Source: Terfezia claveryi
Taxonomy: Eukaryota; Ascomycota; Pezizomycetes; Pezizales; Pezizaceae
Direction: 5' to 3'
Length of the DNA stretch: 64,000 bases
NCBI GenBank assembly: GCA_015179025.1
Contig: WHUX01000126.1
Coordinates: forward strand, 62,001 to 126,000
The notes under the pieces are model-generated. The model was not told the origin of the DNA. It did not search any database and saw nothing but the letters and a program-made list of their open reading frames with translations. The first letter of the stretch is position 1, and every line of letters starts with the position of its first letter. Below are positions 10,501 to 22,800 of this stretch, piece after piece. A program made the position numbers and the translations under genes.

Positions 10501-11261
10501 GGAGGAGGTTGGTGCTCAGAGGGAGAGCAGTCAAAGGGGAGTGTGGGGTTAGGCCATCTGTGTACGGTATGGGATGGGGAGGTAGCAGGGATCAAGAAGG
10601 CGATTGAAAAAGCTCCCCCAGAGTGGAAGATCCTCATCCTCACTGATTCCCAAGCAGCAATAGCAGCTCTGAGGAAGGCTGGGCGGAGGGGAAAAAGCCG
10701 AACTGCAGACCTGGGGGATGCCATCCGTGGGATTAGAGAAAGGCAGAGGAGACTGGGGCCAGGTGCGGTCAGGCTTGGCTGGGTGAAAGCACATGTCAGC
10801 TTTCCGGCAATGAACGTGCAGATGTACTGGCTAAAGACGGGGCAGAGAACCCTGACCCACAAGAGCCCCAGATCACGGAGGGTGGCCTAAGACAGGAGTG
10901 GAAGAGGAGGCGAGAGGCGGAGAGAAAGGTGATAGGGACGGGGATGGGAAGGGTGGTGGGTTGGAGCAGAAAAGCTCGGGTAAACTATGTCCACTGCCGC
11001 ACAGGGAAGGGTAACCTTCAATCCTGGCGGGCAAAGTTAGATGACACAGTCGATCCCACATGTCGTACGTGTGGTAGGCACGTGGAAACGGGCAGGCACG
11101 TTGCCTTGGTCTGCCCGCGAGGGGAGGAGATTGGCAGGAGGTGGGGAAGTTGGGAAGAGATGGATGAGCGGGGGAGGTGGCTCAAGAAGGTTAGGGACGG
11201 GGGGAAGGAGACCACCGTGGACCTTGTAGAAACCTTCTTCTCCAATCTCGACTTGAGATGA
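7570..11261 (+). pseudogene. LINE-A ORF2: endonuclease, reverse transcriptase, RNase H
   Basis: The polyprotein that nicks target DNA and copies the LINE RNA. In order: an EEP endonuclease starting near 7605 (AYQNVGGSHINTHTFLEWC; MAVIGDWNAHSQ at 7984-8019), whose usual C-terminal SDH signature appears as SNYW, probably mutated; a reverse transcriptase with QGSPLSPVIF near 9471 and the active-site YIDD at 9583-9594; an RNase H with IYTDGS, an Glu in EVAGIKKAI, LTDSQAA and NERADVLAK (about 10460-10840); and a C-terminal CRTCGRHVETGRHVALVC motif near 11063-11116. There are more than ten in-frame stops before 10260 but a long clean stretch after it. A +1 frameshift lies near 10799 inside RNase H. 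The RNase H part is GC-rich and far better kept than the RT. Confidence 0.85.
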
Positions 11262-11492
11262 GCTTAGGCTTGTCAGAAGGGGAGGGCCGGCACGGGGCGT
11301 GGTGGTGGATGTGCAACTTTTGAGCGGAGAGGCCGGATAGCGGGCGTGGCGGGGGAGGGGGGATTTCTGCTTTTCTTTGGTTCGGAAGGTAGGGCGTTTA
11401 TGCAGCCCGTTGTCTCGTGGGTGTACCGAGTCTTCTAAGATTAGGGAACGAGGCCGTCTCATAGCCTTAGGCTCCATAGACGTATAGACTTC

Positions 11493-11510
11493 AAAAAAAA
11501 AAAAAAAAAA
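11493..11510 (+). other. Poly(A) tail of LINE-A
   Basis: Eighteen consecutive A residues that end the LINE, directly followed by the 3' part of a gypsy LTR. It fixes the 3' border of LINE-A and shows target-primed insertion in the plus orientation. Confidence 0.9.
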
Positions 11511-11583
11511 CCTTGTCCCTGCCCTTGCCCAGGCGTACTCCTTGGTCTCCTTGGTCACATTGCCCCCCCCGTGCCACGTTACA
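11511..11583 (+). mobile_element. Remnant of the 5' LTR of Gypsy-B
   Basis: About 70 bp matching the last part of the Gypsy-A LTR (compare 53815-53881): CCTTGCCC-rich text followed by GTTACA and then CTACGTTGGAT, the start of the internal region. The rest of the LTR should lie left of LINE-A, outside the window. Confidence 0.75.
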
Positions 11584-12619
11584 CTACGTTGGATCTCATA
11601 AATTTGACCAACCGGTACAATAATGGAGAACAGTCAAGTCTTGCCGTTTGGCAAGTTTTAGGCCTGGCGAGCCCGCTCCACGCCTACGAACTCTAATAAG
11701 TGGGCTGCCTACCGAAGAGAGATCATCGAGATCTTCGAGACAACCAACCAGGTAGGATCAGAGCTGAGAGATGATCTGGTCAAGGCTCAAAAAGACCTGG
11801 GGTTAGCTGTTGCCGAACTCCAGGCAACAAAAAACGAACTTGCAGATACTCAACGCTGCTTAAATTCCGCTGACGAAGAGATTACGGTCCTCCAAACTGA
11901 TCTCGATAATGCCAGTATCGCTCTGGCTAATGAATGAACCATGATCCAAACTCTCAACCGCGCCATAGCTGCTATGTCGGCATCTCCACCCTCCGCACCA
12001 ACTACCAAGATCGAGAGCATTCCAACTCCCCCAAGGTTCAATGGGGACAGGTCTCGTTTATTAGCCTGGAAGAATGCAGTCAACCTGGAACTCAATAGAG
12101 ATTCGCCTAGGTTCCCATCAGACCAACATTGACTAGTATATATGTTCGCTCTACTTGAGGGGAAGGCGACTGACCAAATTCAACCCTATGCCCAGGCCTC
12201 TGCGAGGGGTAGTGCAACCAGACTAATGTCCAGGATACTGGAATCAGACTCGACGATGTCTCGGTACTCTTCATGATCTTGGATCGTGCTTTTGGAGACC
12301 CAGATGTGGTGGGAACGGCTAGTCGTACCCTGCGAGCTTTGAAATAGTGGAATTCCAACTTATCCACCTACGTGGCGGAGTTCTCGAGACTGGCAACAGA
12401 AGTGCTATGGAACGACCAGTCAAAAATTGAGAAGTTCCAGAAGGGACTGAATGACAAGCTACAGCAGGCTATGGTCACCCTCCCAGGGGCCAAGGACCTC
12501 GGTAGGTTAGTCGGCCAGGCCTCCTGGGTGGAACGACGGATAGCTAGGTTACGATACTGCCCCACCTTCCACCCTGCCAGCCACTCACTCCAGCAACCCC
12601 AGCAACAGCAACAGCACCA

Positions 12620-13605
12620 TATCGTCAAGGCCGTCCCAGGTTGTTGTCGTTCTGATTAGCTGATCCTTTCTCATGGGGTCATGGCTTATAAGCTTAGTGT
12701 TTAAGGAAGTCAATGTTAGTGATTGAATGCCGTACATTCATTCATTCCGCCCATGCCTTGCTATTCCACACGCGGCGACCTTCGGCCTGCAGATCTATGG
12801 CAAGCAACGGCCTTCTCAGGCATTGCGTGCTTCGGCCTTCACAGGCATTGCGTGCTCTGGCCTTCAGATCATATGGCAAGCATCGGCCTTCACAGGCATT
12901 GCGTGCTTCGGCCTTCACAGGCATTGCGTGCTACTCATATGTCCTTCTTCTTCTTCACTTTCTTATGTACGTTCATTCATGTATATATATCTCGTTCGTT
13001 TCCTGTTGGATAGAGATATAATAATAACATAACAACACATCTCTTCACTTCTATATACTCTTCTCTACGTGACAATCTCACTTCGCTCATTCGTATTATC
13101 CTTCAGTGGACTTTTGGATCTCACTGCTGCCTATACCTCCCTCCTTTACCCCTTAGAGTCAAACGTGATATTGTAGCTGTCCTCAGAGGGGCAACCACAG
13201 CGGGCACGCTGGTAAGTCGTCCTTGTGCTCATGATGAAGTCATTCGCGCCGTGGGCCTCGACTCGTCCGCATCCAGGTGTAGGCTGAGGAGACGAGCAGG
13301 TTCCAAATTCCAATTGGTCCTATTGACCCCATGGCCGCCCTGGACTCGGGAGGGCTTGACACTCCGAACAAATCAAGACTCAACCGGCTTTGGTTGATTG
13401 AAAGGTTTCTCTGTAATTAAGTTTCAATTCATATTTGCAAAGAGAACATCAACAGGCCCTGCCACTACGTTGCTATTTGATACTGTGATACAAGGCCATT
13501 TTCTAGATAGTAAACCTAGGCGTGACTGCCCCACCCTAGTTTTGTCCATATAAAAGCACTGGCTGAATTTAGAGTATCTGTATTTGGCCGTCTACCTGAA
13601 CGTGA
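12620..13605. other. Unidentified insertion in Gypsy-B gag
   Basis: This block is absent from the homologous position in Gypsy-A gag and so was inserted. It contains a 25-bp minisatellite (12803-12934), a TATATATAT stretch near 12985 and pyrimidine-rich text to 13160. A solo LTR or short non-autonomous element would fit, but clean TG...CA ends and a target duplication were not found. A short GGCCGTC occurs near both borders and may be chance. Confidence 0.5.
12803..12934. repeat. 25-bp minisatellite
   Basis: Four copies of a 25-bp unit close to CGGCCTTCACAGGCATTGCG plus TGCTT, with a 26-bp variant (GGCCTTCAGATCATATGGCA plus AGCAT) in the middle and a related sequence just before it at 12776-12802. 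The overlapping open frames here are repeat artefacts. Confidence 0.85.
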
Positions 13606-13978
13606 ACTGACCCCCACCAAGCCTACCCAAATTCCAGCCTCAGCTAACAAACCCGCGCACCCATCGTTGGTGGCAGGGGGCCCGCTCCTATGGACCTGTC
13701 CTCAGGAAGACCCCGCCTCATCCAGGAGGAAAGAGACTGCTGCCGCAATAATGGGTTATCACTGTGGTTCATTTGGTCAGGTCTCAAGAGTGAGACCAAA
13801 AGAGGTTTCGCATCAACAATTGTATGGGAAACCTCTAAAGGTCTACTCGGAAACTTTTGGTGGTTTCAGATAAACCTTTTGAGGTTTCGAACAAAACTTT
13901 GTTTAGGTTTCGCGTATTATGATCTCCGTCCTATGGAAACTTTACATAGGTCTCACTAGTGAAGTCACTGCTAGGGCT

Positions 13979-14345
13979 CGTGACAGAAGCCAATGCAAAA
14001 TCTCATGTAAATTCACTGCACGGAAACCTGGCAAAGGACTCGAATAGAAGCCAATGTAATATCTCATGTAAATTCACTCTATGGAAACCTGGCAAAGGAC
14101 TCGAATAGAAGCCATATAAATGTCTCATGTGAATTTAAATTTAACCCTACAGAAACCTAGCAAAAGACTCAAATAGAAGCTATATAAATGTCTCATGTGA
14201 ATTTAAATTTAACCCTATGGAAACATAGCAAAAGACTCCAATAGAAGCAAAAAAAAGGTCTCCAAGCAAATTCAAATTTAACTCTATAGAAACCTAGCAA
14301 AAGACTCCAATAGAAGCAAAAAAAAGTCTCAAAGCAAATTCAAAT
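13979..14345. repeat. Left subterminal tandem repeat of the CACTA element
   Basis: Five degenerate units of about 60-68 bp, each containing GAAACCTGGCAAAGGACTC, AATAGAAGCCA and TCTCATGTAAATT-like blocks. Three reversed units of the same repeat are found in the derivative at 35660-35860. Confidence 0.8.
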
Positions 14346-14406
14346 CAAGAAACACACAAATAATAATGCCGTGACAATTTTATTGACCTTTAGTAGACCT
14401 GGCTTA

Positions 14407-16727
14407 TGTTCGCTGAGACCATCCAGAAACCTTTTTGTTCTGTAGTTTGACTTTCCCATTGCGGAGTGCCTCAATCCTGTTCTTAGCAGAGGTTTCTTGA
14501 TGCTTATATGCCAGCTCTTCTATGACTTTGGTACTGGATTTGCAGTTAGTCCGAGTTCCATAATGGTTGCGAGTACTAGAAATATGAATTGTATCAGGTC
14601 TGGCTTCCATTAATTGGGTCTCATCAATATCACTCTCTGGTGATTTACAATCTGGAACATTGGCTTGAGGTTGTGGTATGACATCCATCATAGTAAAGGT
14701 TTTCTTAGGACGGCCATGACGTTTTTTCAGTGGTGGTTCAATTGAATAGGAAGACTGTCTCTATAAAAAATTTAAAATGATCAGTATATGTTCATTTTGA
14801 GAATCGGAAGAATATACCTTTGGTGAATTAGGTTGTGGTGAGGTCACGGGGGTACCGGGGTTTGTGTAAAATGAAGCATTATCTATAGTACTTAGTGAGC
14901 TAAGTACCAGAGTTGCTTCGAGTTCAGCTGGAGATCTATAGCTCTTTTGACTATCAGGGATTTGCTGCACCGGGAAGAAGGAATCCAGTTGGGAAAACGA
15001 GGGGGAAGGGTATCAAAGAGATTGCAAATTAGCATAATGTTTGGCAACCTCGGGAGTTTGACTAGATGGATATTCATCAAGACCAACGTCTACAGAGTTG
15101 CATTGTTGGTTCTGATTGAATGGTGGTGAAGTAGAAGATATCGAAGTTATGGTATGGAGCTGAGCTTGTGAGTGAGCTTGTGAGTCATCAACCTCAGTTT
15201 CATGCACAGTTTGCTAGACATCAGTATTACTATGGAGTTATATTTTCATAGAATGAGGCAGAGACATTACCTGACTTTCACTTTGCAATGCAGGGGAAGA
15301 AGTGTTATTAGTTTGAACGACGACTCGATGTTGTTGATAAGTGAATGTATTATGGGCTGGTTGGATTGCATCACGGGCTGGTTGGATAGATTTCTCCTTC
15401 ATTGTGGTAGCTGGCAGAGCTGGTCTTTTTGAGCTTGTATTTTGCTTTTTAGTTAGCGGATTTTGCTTTTTAGTTAGTGGGTTGCCTATTCTCCTCACTG
15501 GTGCCACTGGAGAAGAGGATCGTAAGTGGCTTTGTAGAGCATCAGAAGTAGGAGGCTGTGGGTCTGGTACGTATGGCCGCCCTCGGTAGTTATCATTTTT
15601 GACATTTGTTTTGCAAATACATTTGCATAAATCTTCCACCAATACTTTATCGAATCCATATTTTGCCTCTGCTGCTTTGAAGATCTTACGAACACATGAC
15701 CTTTTTTGTTCCAAACTGAATTTGCACTATGGTTGCCGGAGAAAGAAACCATTATCGTAGGCACGCTGATAGACATAACGTCGACGTTCACAAACTTCGG
15801 TGTGGTCGTCTGGGTTATATCCCTACCAGATTGCCAATCTTTAAGACTCAGATAACTTACTGAGATAATTCCAGTCAAGTTCATCTGACTCGAGTGCACG
15901 GCGGGTAAGCTCAGGTTCTTCATTATCTTCCGAGACTGGCATATATTCTTGGGGAAAAGCTGGGACTTCTCGTCGATCTTCAAATCATGAGGAAGGCAAA
16001 ATTAGGTAGACCAATGATTTGGGCTTTAGCTGGATATTAGTACCTTGTTTGGACTTGAATTTGGTATGCTTAAATTCAGGGCCAGGAATGCTCCAGATAG
16101 AGTGTTTGAAAGAAGTGCTGGATCTATAGGTGGCGAAATATTCTGGAGTTGAGGGGGAAGCATGTTGAAGAATTCATAGAAGACTGGCGGGGCTTGAGTG
16201 AATATCAGAAAGGGAGCATCAACGTGGGGTTATTTATTGCACTTATGAGCTCCAGTTAGTTGACTGAGTTCGAGTGCACCAAGGAACTCATGCATGGCTT
16301 GTGCCTAAGCCTGTGCTGCCACCAGAGCTTGAACATTGGTAGCCTGAATATCGTGGCCCGAGGAGGGCTCAGGTAACATTGGGCATTGATGCCTGTATGG
16401 GGAAGTATCATGCTGATGGGGCTGAAGTAGAGGGGGATTGGGGAAATAGTGCAGAAGGGGCTAGAGTGGGAGGGGGGGGGAATTATGCTGGTCCATTTCT
16501 GTGAGTTCTTTGGAGGTTTGCGGGGCTATAGGAAGACAAGTCCATAAGTCAAATCCTTCTCCTTCAGCATACATATCCATGATGGCATAGAGCCTACCTG
16601 TATGTTTCAGAAACTATATAGGGTTCGAATTCTAGCTAGGACACCTGAGGAGTCTAGTACATAAGAGTTAGTAAGTCATATATATGGCAGGAAAGTGAGT
16701 CTTACCCTGATGTGTGCTGGGGTTCAT
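14407..16727 (-). pseudogene. CACTA accessory gene with AT-hook (probable DNA-binding protein)
   Basis: A minus-strand gene with a probable short first exon (start ATG 16727-16725, MNPSTHQ), a GT-AG intron (16705-16598), then GRLYAIMDMYAEGEGFD and a Pro/Ser/Thr-rich body. Further down come ERRRYVYQRAYDNGFF, LEQKRSCVRKIFKAAEAKYG (15714 leftward), CICKTNVKNDNYRGRPYV, and near 14730 KKRHGRPKKT, an AT-hook core (GRP flanked by Lys/Arg) able to bind the minor groove of AT-rich DNA. Several stops (mostly TAG/TAA) and frame changes, some of them probably introns, prevent a full protein. CACTA elements often encode a second protein that binds subterminal motifs; that role here is inference from position and the AT-hook. 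Confidence 0.55.
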
Positions 16728-16984
16728 TGAAATTTCAACAGGTTGAATCAGAAGAGTGAGATCTGAAGAGGTTTCAATAAGAAGTGGGGGAAGAACGCAA
16801 ACTTGCACAGTCATCAAACGCTTGACCGAGACTGTGAAAAGGTTTCAACATTAAACCTTAACTAAAACCTAGAGGTCTCGAACTTGTAATACTTGTGATT
16901 TTTATTGTAATATGACAAATCAACAAGACCTATAATATGAATAAAGGCCCTTGTGTAGTTCTTGTAGATGTCTACACCTTGTAG

Positions 16985-17400
16985 TATTCCAAAAGTCTCG
17001 CAAAGGTCTCAAAAAGGTCTCAAAAAGGTCTCAGTCAAAAGTTCGCTCCCGATAACTCCACGAACACACATATATATGCTGGAGCCTGCCGGGTGTCTTT
17101 AGACACGCGGCAGGCCCTTGATTCTTGTGAATATCTAAAAGATATTCATCTTGGGCAGGGTATGCAGGTCAATATGCCTATTCGGAGAATTTTCGCGGAA
17201 AGGTCTCGGAAAGCTCTCACAAAGGTCTCGGAAAGCTCTCACAAAGGTCTCGGAAAGCTCTCACAAAAGGTCTCAGTCAAACCTTTATGAGAGCTTTCCG
17301 AGGCCTTTAACATATATGCTTAAGGCTCTGGCAAAGGTTTCAGTCAAACGTTTGCTCAGGATAACTCCACGAACACATATATATATTCTATAAGAAAGCC
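16985..17400. repeat. Internal inverted repeat of the CACTA element, left copy
   Basis: Matches 19440-19765 in reverse. It contains repeated GGTCTCGGAAAGCTCTCACAAA units, a GCGGCAGGC segment with a hairpin, and ATAACTCCACGAACAC, which occurs twice. The motif GGTCTC is the one found at the CACTA ends, so these may be extra binding arrays or ends of a captured module. Confidence 0.8.
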
Positions 17401-17440
17401 TTAAATTCAAAAGTAAAAAAATTCAAACAAAAAGATGAAA

Positions 17441-19231
17441 CTACATGTCCTCGAAATCCTCTTCGTCGTACACCATGTTCTCATCCTCGAAATCACCCAT
17501 GTCCGAATCCTCCACCTCTCTGATTTCGGCTTTAATCATGTCTATCAATCTTTGTAGCCTCCTCTTCATGATCTCAATGCTCAGTTTCCACTCTCTATTT
17601 ATCAAGCTCTTAATTGCCTGTTCGACCGCAATTACATCATCTTTGTCCTTGTCTTCAACTAAACCTCTTTTCATCTCCTCTACTACCTCATCTACGTCCA
17701 AGTTAATTACAGGAATGTGTATCTGAAATTTCCTCCCTTGATACAATTTTTCGTTCATCTGCAGTTCCTTATTAATCTGCCGCTTTCGCTTACGTGTGTC
17801 CACCCAGGAAACTACCTCCGCTGGAGAATTGTATTCTTTGTTTTTGTGGACCTTTCTGCGTAAGATTGGAGTAGGAGATTTTGAGGAAGTGTGTGGGGTA
17901 GGAGATTTGGACGAGAAGCCTAGGGTAGAAGATTTTGAGGAAGTGTGTAGGGTAGGAGATTTTGAGGATGACCCTGGGGCAGGAGATTTGGATGAGGAGC
18001 CTAGGGCAGGAGATTTAGACGAGGAGCCTGAGGTAGAAGATTTTTAGGAAGTGTGTGGGGTAGGAGATTTTGAGGATGACCCTGAGGCAGGAGATTTGAA
18101 TGAGGAGCCTGGGGCAGGAGAGGTCTTGTTGGCATTATCTTTCAGAGTAGTATTCGTCTTATTTCCTGTAGTATTATTCCCAGCAATCACATCATTTCCG
18201 AACGATGTGATCTGTGTAGATGAGTTCGGATTCTGTTCATCACTCCCCTCAGCAGTTGCATCCATAGTCTTCCTCCGACGAACTCTCCTTTTCTCGGTAA
18301 GAATCCTATCTGCGACATCTCTTGACATTAGGTATGGTACTTTCTTTGTCCTCTTAGCAGCAAGTCGTTCTTAGATTCTCTGCTTCATGAGGACCTTAGC
18401 TGCTTCTATATTCTTGTTTTTTTCAGCAAAAATGGCCAGAGCCCTGAGGAATTCTTCTGCTGCCCAAGGTGGCATGAGATCACTGAGGTCCTCCTCCCAG
18501 TTGTCACTTCAAGCCTCTACTAGCCTTCCTACTACATTTGCCTTTCTTTTTTCAGATTTCTCATGAACCTCGGACAGAGGAACAAGAATAGTTGTGTATG
18601 CAAGATCTAGCTCCAAATTACCCCTATCTGCCTCCATTTCTTTAAAATCTTCATCACCCCATTTATCAATTATGCGTTTTTGTACATCTGCAGCATATGC
18701 TATCTTTTCCATCTGGCCCTGAACTAATCTTGACACTTCTGTCGCCAGTTCCTACTTTTGCTGACCCTCTAGGTTGTCTAATGCTTCACGGTATCTTGAT
18801 TTGAGGTCGAAACTTTTGCTAATGAGATGGTTGGCAATGGCCACAACGTTGGCATTTGCAGATATATTTGCGGAATAAATTTCTAGATGGCACTGGTTAT
18901 AGACCGTTAATGTGATATTATGTTAGTTGGGGGGGGGATGTATGCCTTAAGTACTCATAAATTTATGAGTGACAGTTAACCGGTTTGGCCATCTTAGTCC
19001 TACTTGAATGTACATGTAGCCTTCCATTTGTTTGCCTAGATTATGACCGTTTGCTTGGAAATTCATTTAGTTAGCCATTGAAGTATGACCATCTTCTAGT
19101 ATCCACACTTCTACCTTCAACTGCCCCTAGTCAGTCATGGGTTTTTTCCCCCACCCTTTGTTGTCCTTCATAATGAAACCGTCAAAGTTCACACTATAAT
19201 ATATAGCAAGACAGGGTATAGGACTGCTGGG
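17441..19231 (-). pseudogene. CACTA gene X, low-complexity protein of unknown function
   Basis: A single minus-strand frame that can be followed from a probable splice acceptor (TTTTTGCAG, intron end at 19232) down to the stop at 17441, nearly 600 codons. It is broken by about seven stops, mostly TAG and TAA where Gln or Trp would fit. Visible parts: VNFDGFIMKDNKGWGKK near the start, a helical region (ISANANVVAIANHLISKSFD), then a tandem region of about ten SSSKSPAPG/SSKSPTPHT-type repeats (18120-17850), and a charged C-terminus ending DSDMGDFEDENMVYDEEDFE. I do not recognise the family. It lies exactly between the inverted repeats at 16985-17400 and 19440-19765. Confidence 0.6.
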
Positions 19232-19439
19232 CTGCAAAAAGACACTATTCAGGCTTCGGATACCTAAAGAGAAGGTAAGAAGCCTATCTTCGGATTACTC
19301 TGTAGTCGAAGACAGTTGAACTAAAACCCTTGAACCTTCCGTGTGTCTCATGGAAGAGCAGAAGGTTTACCAGTCTTCGTAGATGTGATTAGAAAGTTAT
19401 GGTGTAGTCTAGTCTAGTCTGGTTGGCACAAGCCCCTCG

Positions 19440-19765
19440 TAGTCTGGTTATGTGGTAGTTGATGTTGAGACTTTTCCGAGACCTTTCCGTGAAAATTCCC
19501 GAATAGGCATATAGAACTGCATACTCTGCCCAGGATGAATATCTTTTGGATATTCACAAGAAACAAGGGCCTGCTGCGTGTCTCAAGATACGCGGCAGGC
19601 TCCAGCATATATATGTGTGTTCGTGGAGTTATCCGGAGCGAACGTTTGACTGAGACCTTTGCCAGAGCCTTTAGCATATATATGTTAAAGGCCTCGGAAA
19701 GCTCTCATAAAGATTTGACTGAGACCTTTTGTGAGAGCTTTCTGAGACCTTAAGATGTTATTGAT
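19440..19765. repeat. Internal inverted repeat of the CACTA element, right copy
   Basis: Reverse counterpart of 16985-17400, with the same GCGGCAGGC hairpin segment, CCAGCATATATATGTGTG, GTGGAGTTATCC and GAGACCTTT motifs. Together the pair brackets gene X. Confidence 0.8.
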
Positions 19766-19879
19766 TGATCGTATAAAGGTAGCGGTTCTACTCTCAGCTA
19801 TTGTACTCCTGTCTTCTCTACCAAGTATCTTGTCTTCTCTACCAACTCTCCTGTCTTCCCTACTCAGTCTATTAATTAG

Positions 19880-22800
19880 CTATGTCCTCGTGAAAACTGA
19901 AAGTTCCATATGAGAAGCCAACCCCCCATCAAAGTTTTATACGAGAATGCCATTGCGATGCCATAGGGGGAGAGCCTCACATCGTACGATCTGCTCGACT
20001 TTGGGAGGTCTATAACAAACGCATCCATTGTCAAGAAATACAAGAAGAACATGACCAAATCTCTTCTAAAAAACCCTTACTCAATACTATTACTGATAAT
20101 AAAGGGTCTGGTGTCAAAGAGAAGCCGAATCCCTACCACTACTCCCAAAAAGATCCCTTCTCCCGAAAAGATTCTTTCTCCCATAAAGATCCCAAGAAAA
20201 AGAAGCCTTCGGCAGTAATACACGAGAGCAGCTCAGATTCTGACCTCAATATACGGAACAAAAAACTGAGATCAATCGATGATTGCAGCTCAGATTTTGA
20301 GATTGATGTACCACTGAACAAAAAACCGAGATTAAAGAGCCGTGTTTTGGGGTCTCAGGTCAAAAATTTCAATCCTTAGTCTATGCTATCCTCTAGCTCC
20401 TCCAATGGGGGTTATGGGAAAGAAACGTTCAACAAGTCCCCTGCTCTAGAAACCCATATGTCTGACATTGAATCACATGGAATGGAGACCATGCATCTAG
20501 TAGCAAGGGATAAAGAAACCACATCTTCCTCAAGATCCAGTTCCTTTAGCTCAAGTTCAGCAGAAATATCAGGTTCTTCAGGCTCTACCAGATCTGGCCC
20601 ATCTATACAGAAGAGACCTAGCACATTGCTAAAAACCACTGTAAACTCCACACATAACTTAGTCTCTGAATATGATTCTGACTCAGAAAATCCTTCAAGT
20701 TTAAGTTCTTCCAGCTCTTCTCATGTTGAAAATAAAGTTATATCAGAGACAGAAGACGAATTAGACTATCGTAGTATCAAAGGTACTTTTTTAATCTAAG
20801 CATATTATATTAGCCAATTCAAGTACTAACTTATACTTATAGCACGTCTTAACACTAGTGACTTGATATCTATCGCCCTATTCGACCTTAAACTCAGCGG
20901 TAATACTACACGTCAGCAAGCTGATTGTTACACATGGATCATCAAAGCTGCCTCCTCGCCCGACAAAGCTCAATACACATTCCGGACAACAGTCAAGAGA
21001 CTACAGCGCCAAACTGAAATTAGGCATGTTTGATATGATTGTTGTATCGATTCCTGTTTTTGTTATTTCAATTCGGCACTTGAAGTATGCCCCAATCCTA
21101 AATGCAGCAAACTACAATGGAAAACCTCTAGAGCAGGTGACCAAAGATCCCATTCAAAACCTTTGACTACATTCTCTTGATCCCACGAATTAAGCTCCAA
21201 TTTAGTGACCTGAAAAGAGCCGCTGAATTAGTTAATTATAGAGTAAAAGTCGAAGCATGGGGCAAACGAAACAAGGATTCGTATAAGGATTACTAGAATG
21301 GTGAACTACATCAAAGCCTAAAATGCAAAGGCTTATTTACTAAAAAGCAAGATCAGGCCTACCTCCTGACTACTGATAGTTTTCGAGTCTTCAAACACCG
21401 AAAACTATTTCAAGCTTGGCCTCTGCTGATAGTCCCACTCAATGTTCCACCAGAGAGAAGACACCTCCGTTACAACCTCCTTCCAGTTGGACTTATCTCT
21501 AGACCAAAAGCTCCTTACAATCTTTAATCTTTCCTTCAGCCCCTCATTCAGGAGTTTTTGGAACTTGAAAAAGGGATCCCTAATGTATACGATGCTAGCA
21601 CAGGCCAGGATATTACACTTAATAGCTACTTGACTCTAGTTAGTTCTGATATGCCTGTGCGCGAAAAGATAATCAACTGCTATGGCATATCAGGCAGCCG
21701 CTACTACCCATATTGTTATGCACATGTTTGTTATAAGTACCTGTCCCGCTCCCCCAGTTTCACCTAGATGCATTCTGCTAACTTCCAAGTACAGAAACCA
21801 TATCTACTATCCATTTACCCCCCCGAAAGACCTACCTGCATCTCTGCCTAACCAATATGAATGGTCAAAAATTGATCATAGAAAAGGCCTACTTAAGAGG
21901 GTGAATGGGGACTGGAGGCAGGATGCAACACATATAACAGAAAATTTGGATAGTGAGTATGGTAAAAGCATTGGTCTCAAAGGAGTTTGTGAATTGATGA
22001 GGCTCTCATCAATTGACTTTCCAAGAAGCTTTCTGCTAGACTCGATGCATCTATTTTATGAAAACCTAGTGAAAAATCTTTTTGACCACTATCGAGGCCA
22101 ATTTTTTGACAAAAGAGGCACTACCGACTTGAATTCCAGGAAAAAAGTCAAATCTACTAAGAAGTTTACCCAGACGGATGACCCCTATTGTATTGCTCCT
22201 TCCACTTAGGAAAAGATTAGTAGGGATATGGATACCTCAAGAGATTCTATACCTGCATAATTTAGGGAACCTATCCGTTCAATTACCTCCAACTGTCACC
22301 ATTATAAAGCACACGAATGGAAACAGTGGGGTCATTCCTACTCCTTGATTTACTATAAGGACATACTTCCCGAGAAATTCTATTAGCCTTATTTTTGTCT
22401 AATGGAAGCGGTAACAATCTTAGCAGGTACTTCCATTAGTCCGACTCAACTACAGCTAATTGAAGGTAAGCACTTCCCCAAATTTACAGGCCAGTTAACT
22501 ATAACTTAATAGACACTCTGGGAAACTTTATTGATCATTATGAGCAAGAATATTACCGCTTCTCACATGAATGCCTCGGTGCTGCCAGAGCAACCATCTA
22601 CATGCTGTGCCATGTAGCTGATTGCGTATGCTGGGCAGGGCCAATATATGTTTATTCACAATGGACTATGGAAAGATTCTGTGGAACTATTGCTCAAAAG
22701 GTATCATATTCCCAGATAATAATAAATAGATCTAATATTGGCTGGTACTGATAAATTATCAGGCAAAAAGTAAAGTTCAAGCCAATCGCAATATGTCTTT

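Larger units (their letters stand above)
1..11510 (+). mobile_element. LINE-A: Tad/I-like non-LTR retrotransposon, nested and degenerate
   Basis: A non-LTR retrotransposon that enters at the left edge of the window and ends in an 18-base A run at 11493-11510. It encodes a gag-like ORF1 (pieces at 1-316, 955-1122, 4627-5090 and 7449-7518) and an ORF2 with apurinic-type endonuclease, reverse transcriptase, RNase H and a C-terminal Cys/His motif. The order EN-RT-RNase H and the zinc-knuckle ORF1 are those of fungal Tad/I-group LINEs. Three later insertions split it: a solo LTR (317-954), E1 (1123-4626) and E2 (5091-7448). The ORF1 frame resumes correctly across each junction when one copy of the target duplication is counted. 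Many in-frame stops show it is dead. The DNA beyond its tail is a gypsy LTR end, so LINE-A inserted into a gypsy LTR. Confidence 0.85.
11584..13759 (+). pseudogene. Gypsy-B gag, broken
   Basis: Ty3/gypsy gag homologous to Gypsy-A gag (53882-55068): particle protein of a chromovirus-like retrotransposon. Recognisable stretches are the SIPTPPRFNGDRSRL and YVAEFSRLATEVLWNDQSK blocks (retrotransposon gag domain), the LVGQASWVERRIARLRY segment, a Gln-rich linker, and the PMDLSSGRPRLIQEE segment. In-frame stops occur at 11935-11937 and 12130-12132. An unrelated block of about 1 kb (12620-13605) interrupts the Gln-rich linker. Gag stops abruptly at 13757-13759, just before its zinc knuckle, where the CACTA element begins. 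No pol follows on the other side of that element. Confidence 0.8.

Noticed and set aside
10464..10862. 132-codon minus-strand open frame
   Set aside because: Shadow of the well-preserved, GC-rich RNase H coding region of LINE-A.
15495..15983. 162-codon minus-strand frame starting MKIDEKSQLF
   Set aside because: The accessory-gene protein is better followed in a neighbouring frame (EDRREVPAFPQEYMPVSEDN, then ERRRYVYQRAYDNGFF); this frame overlaps it and has no independent support.
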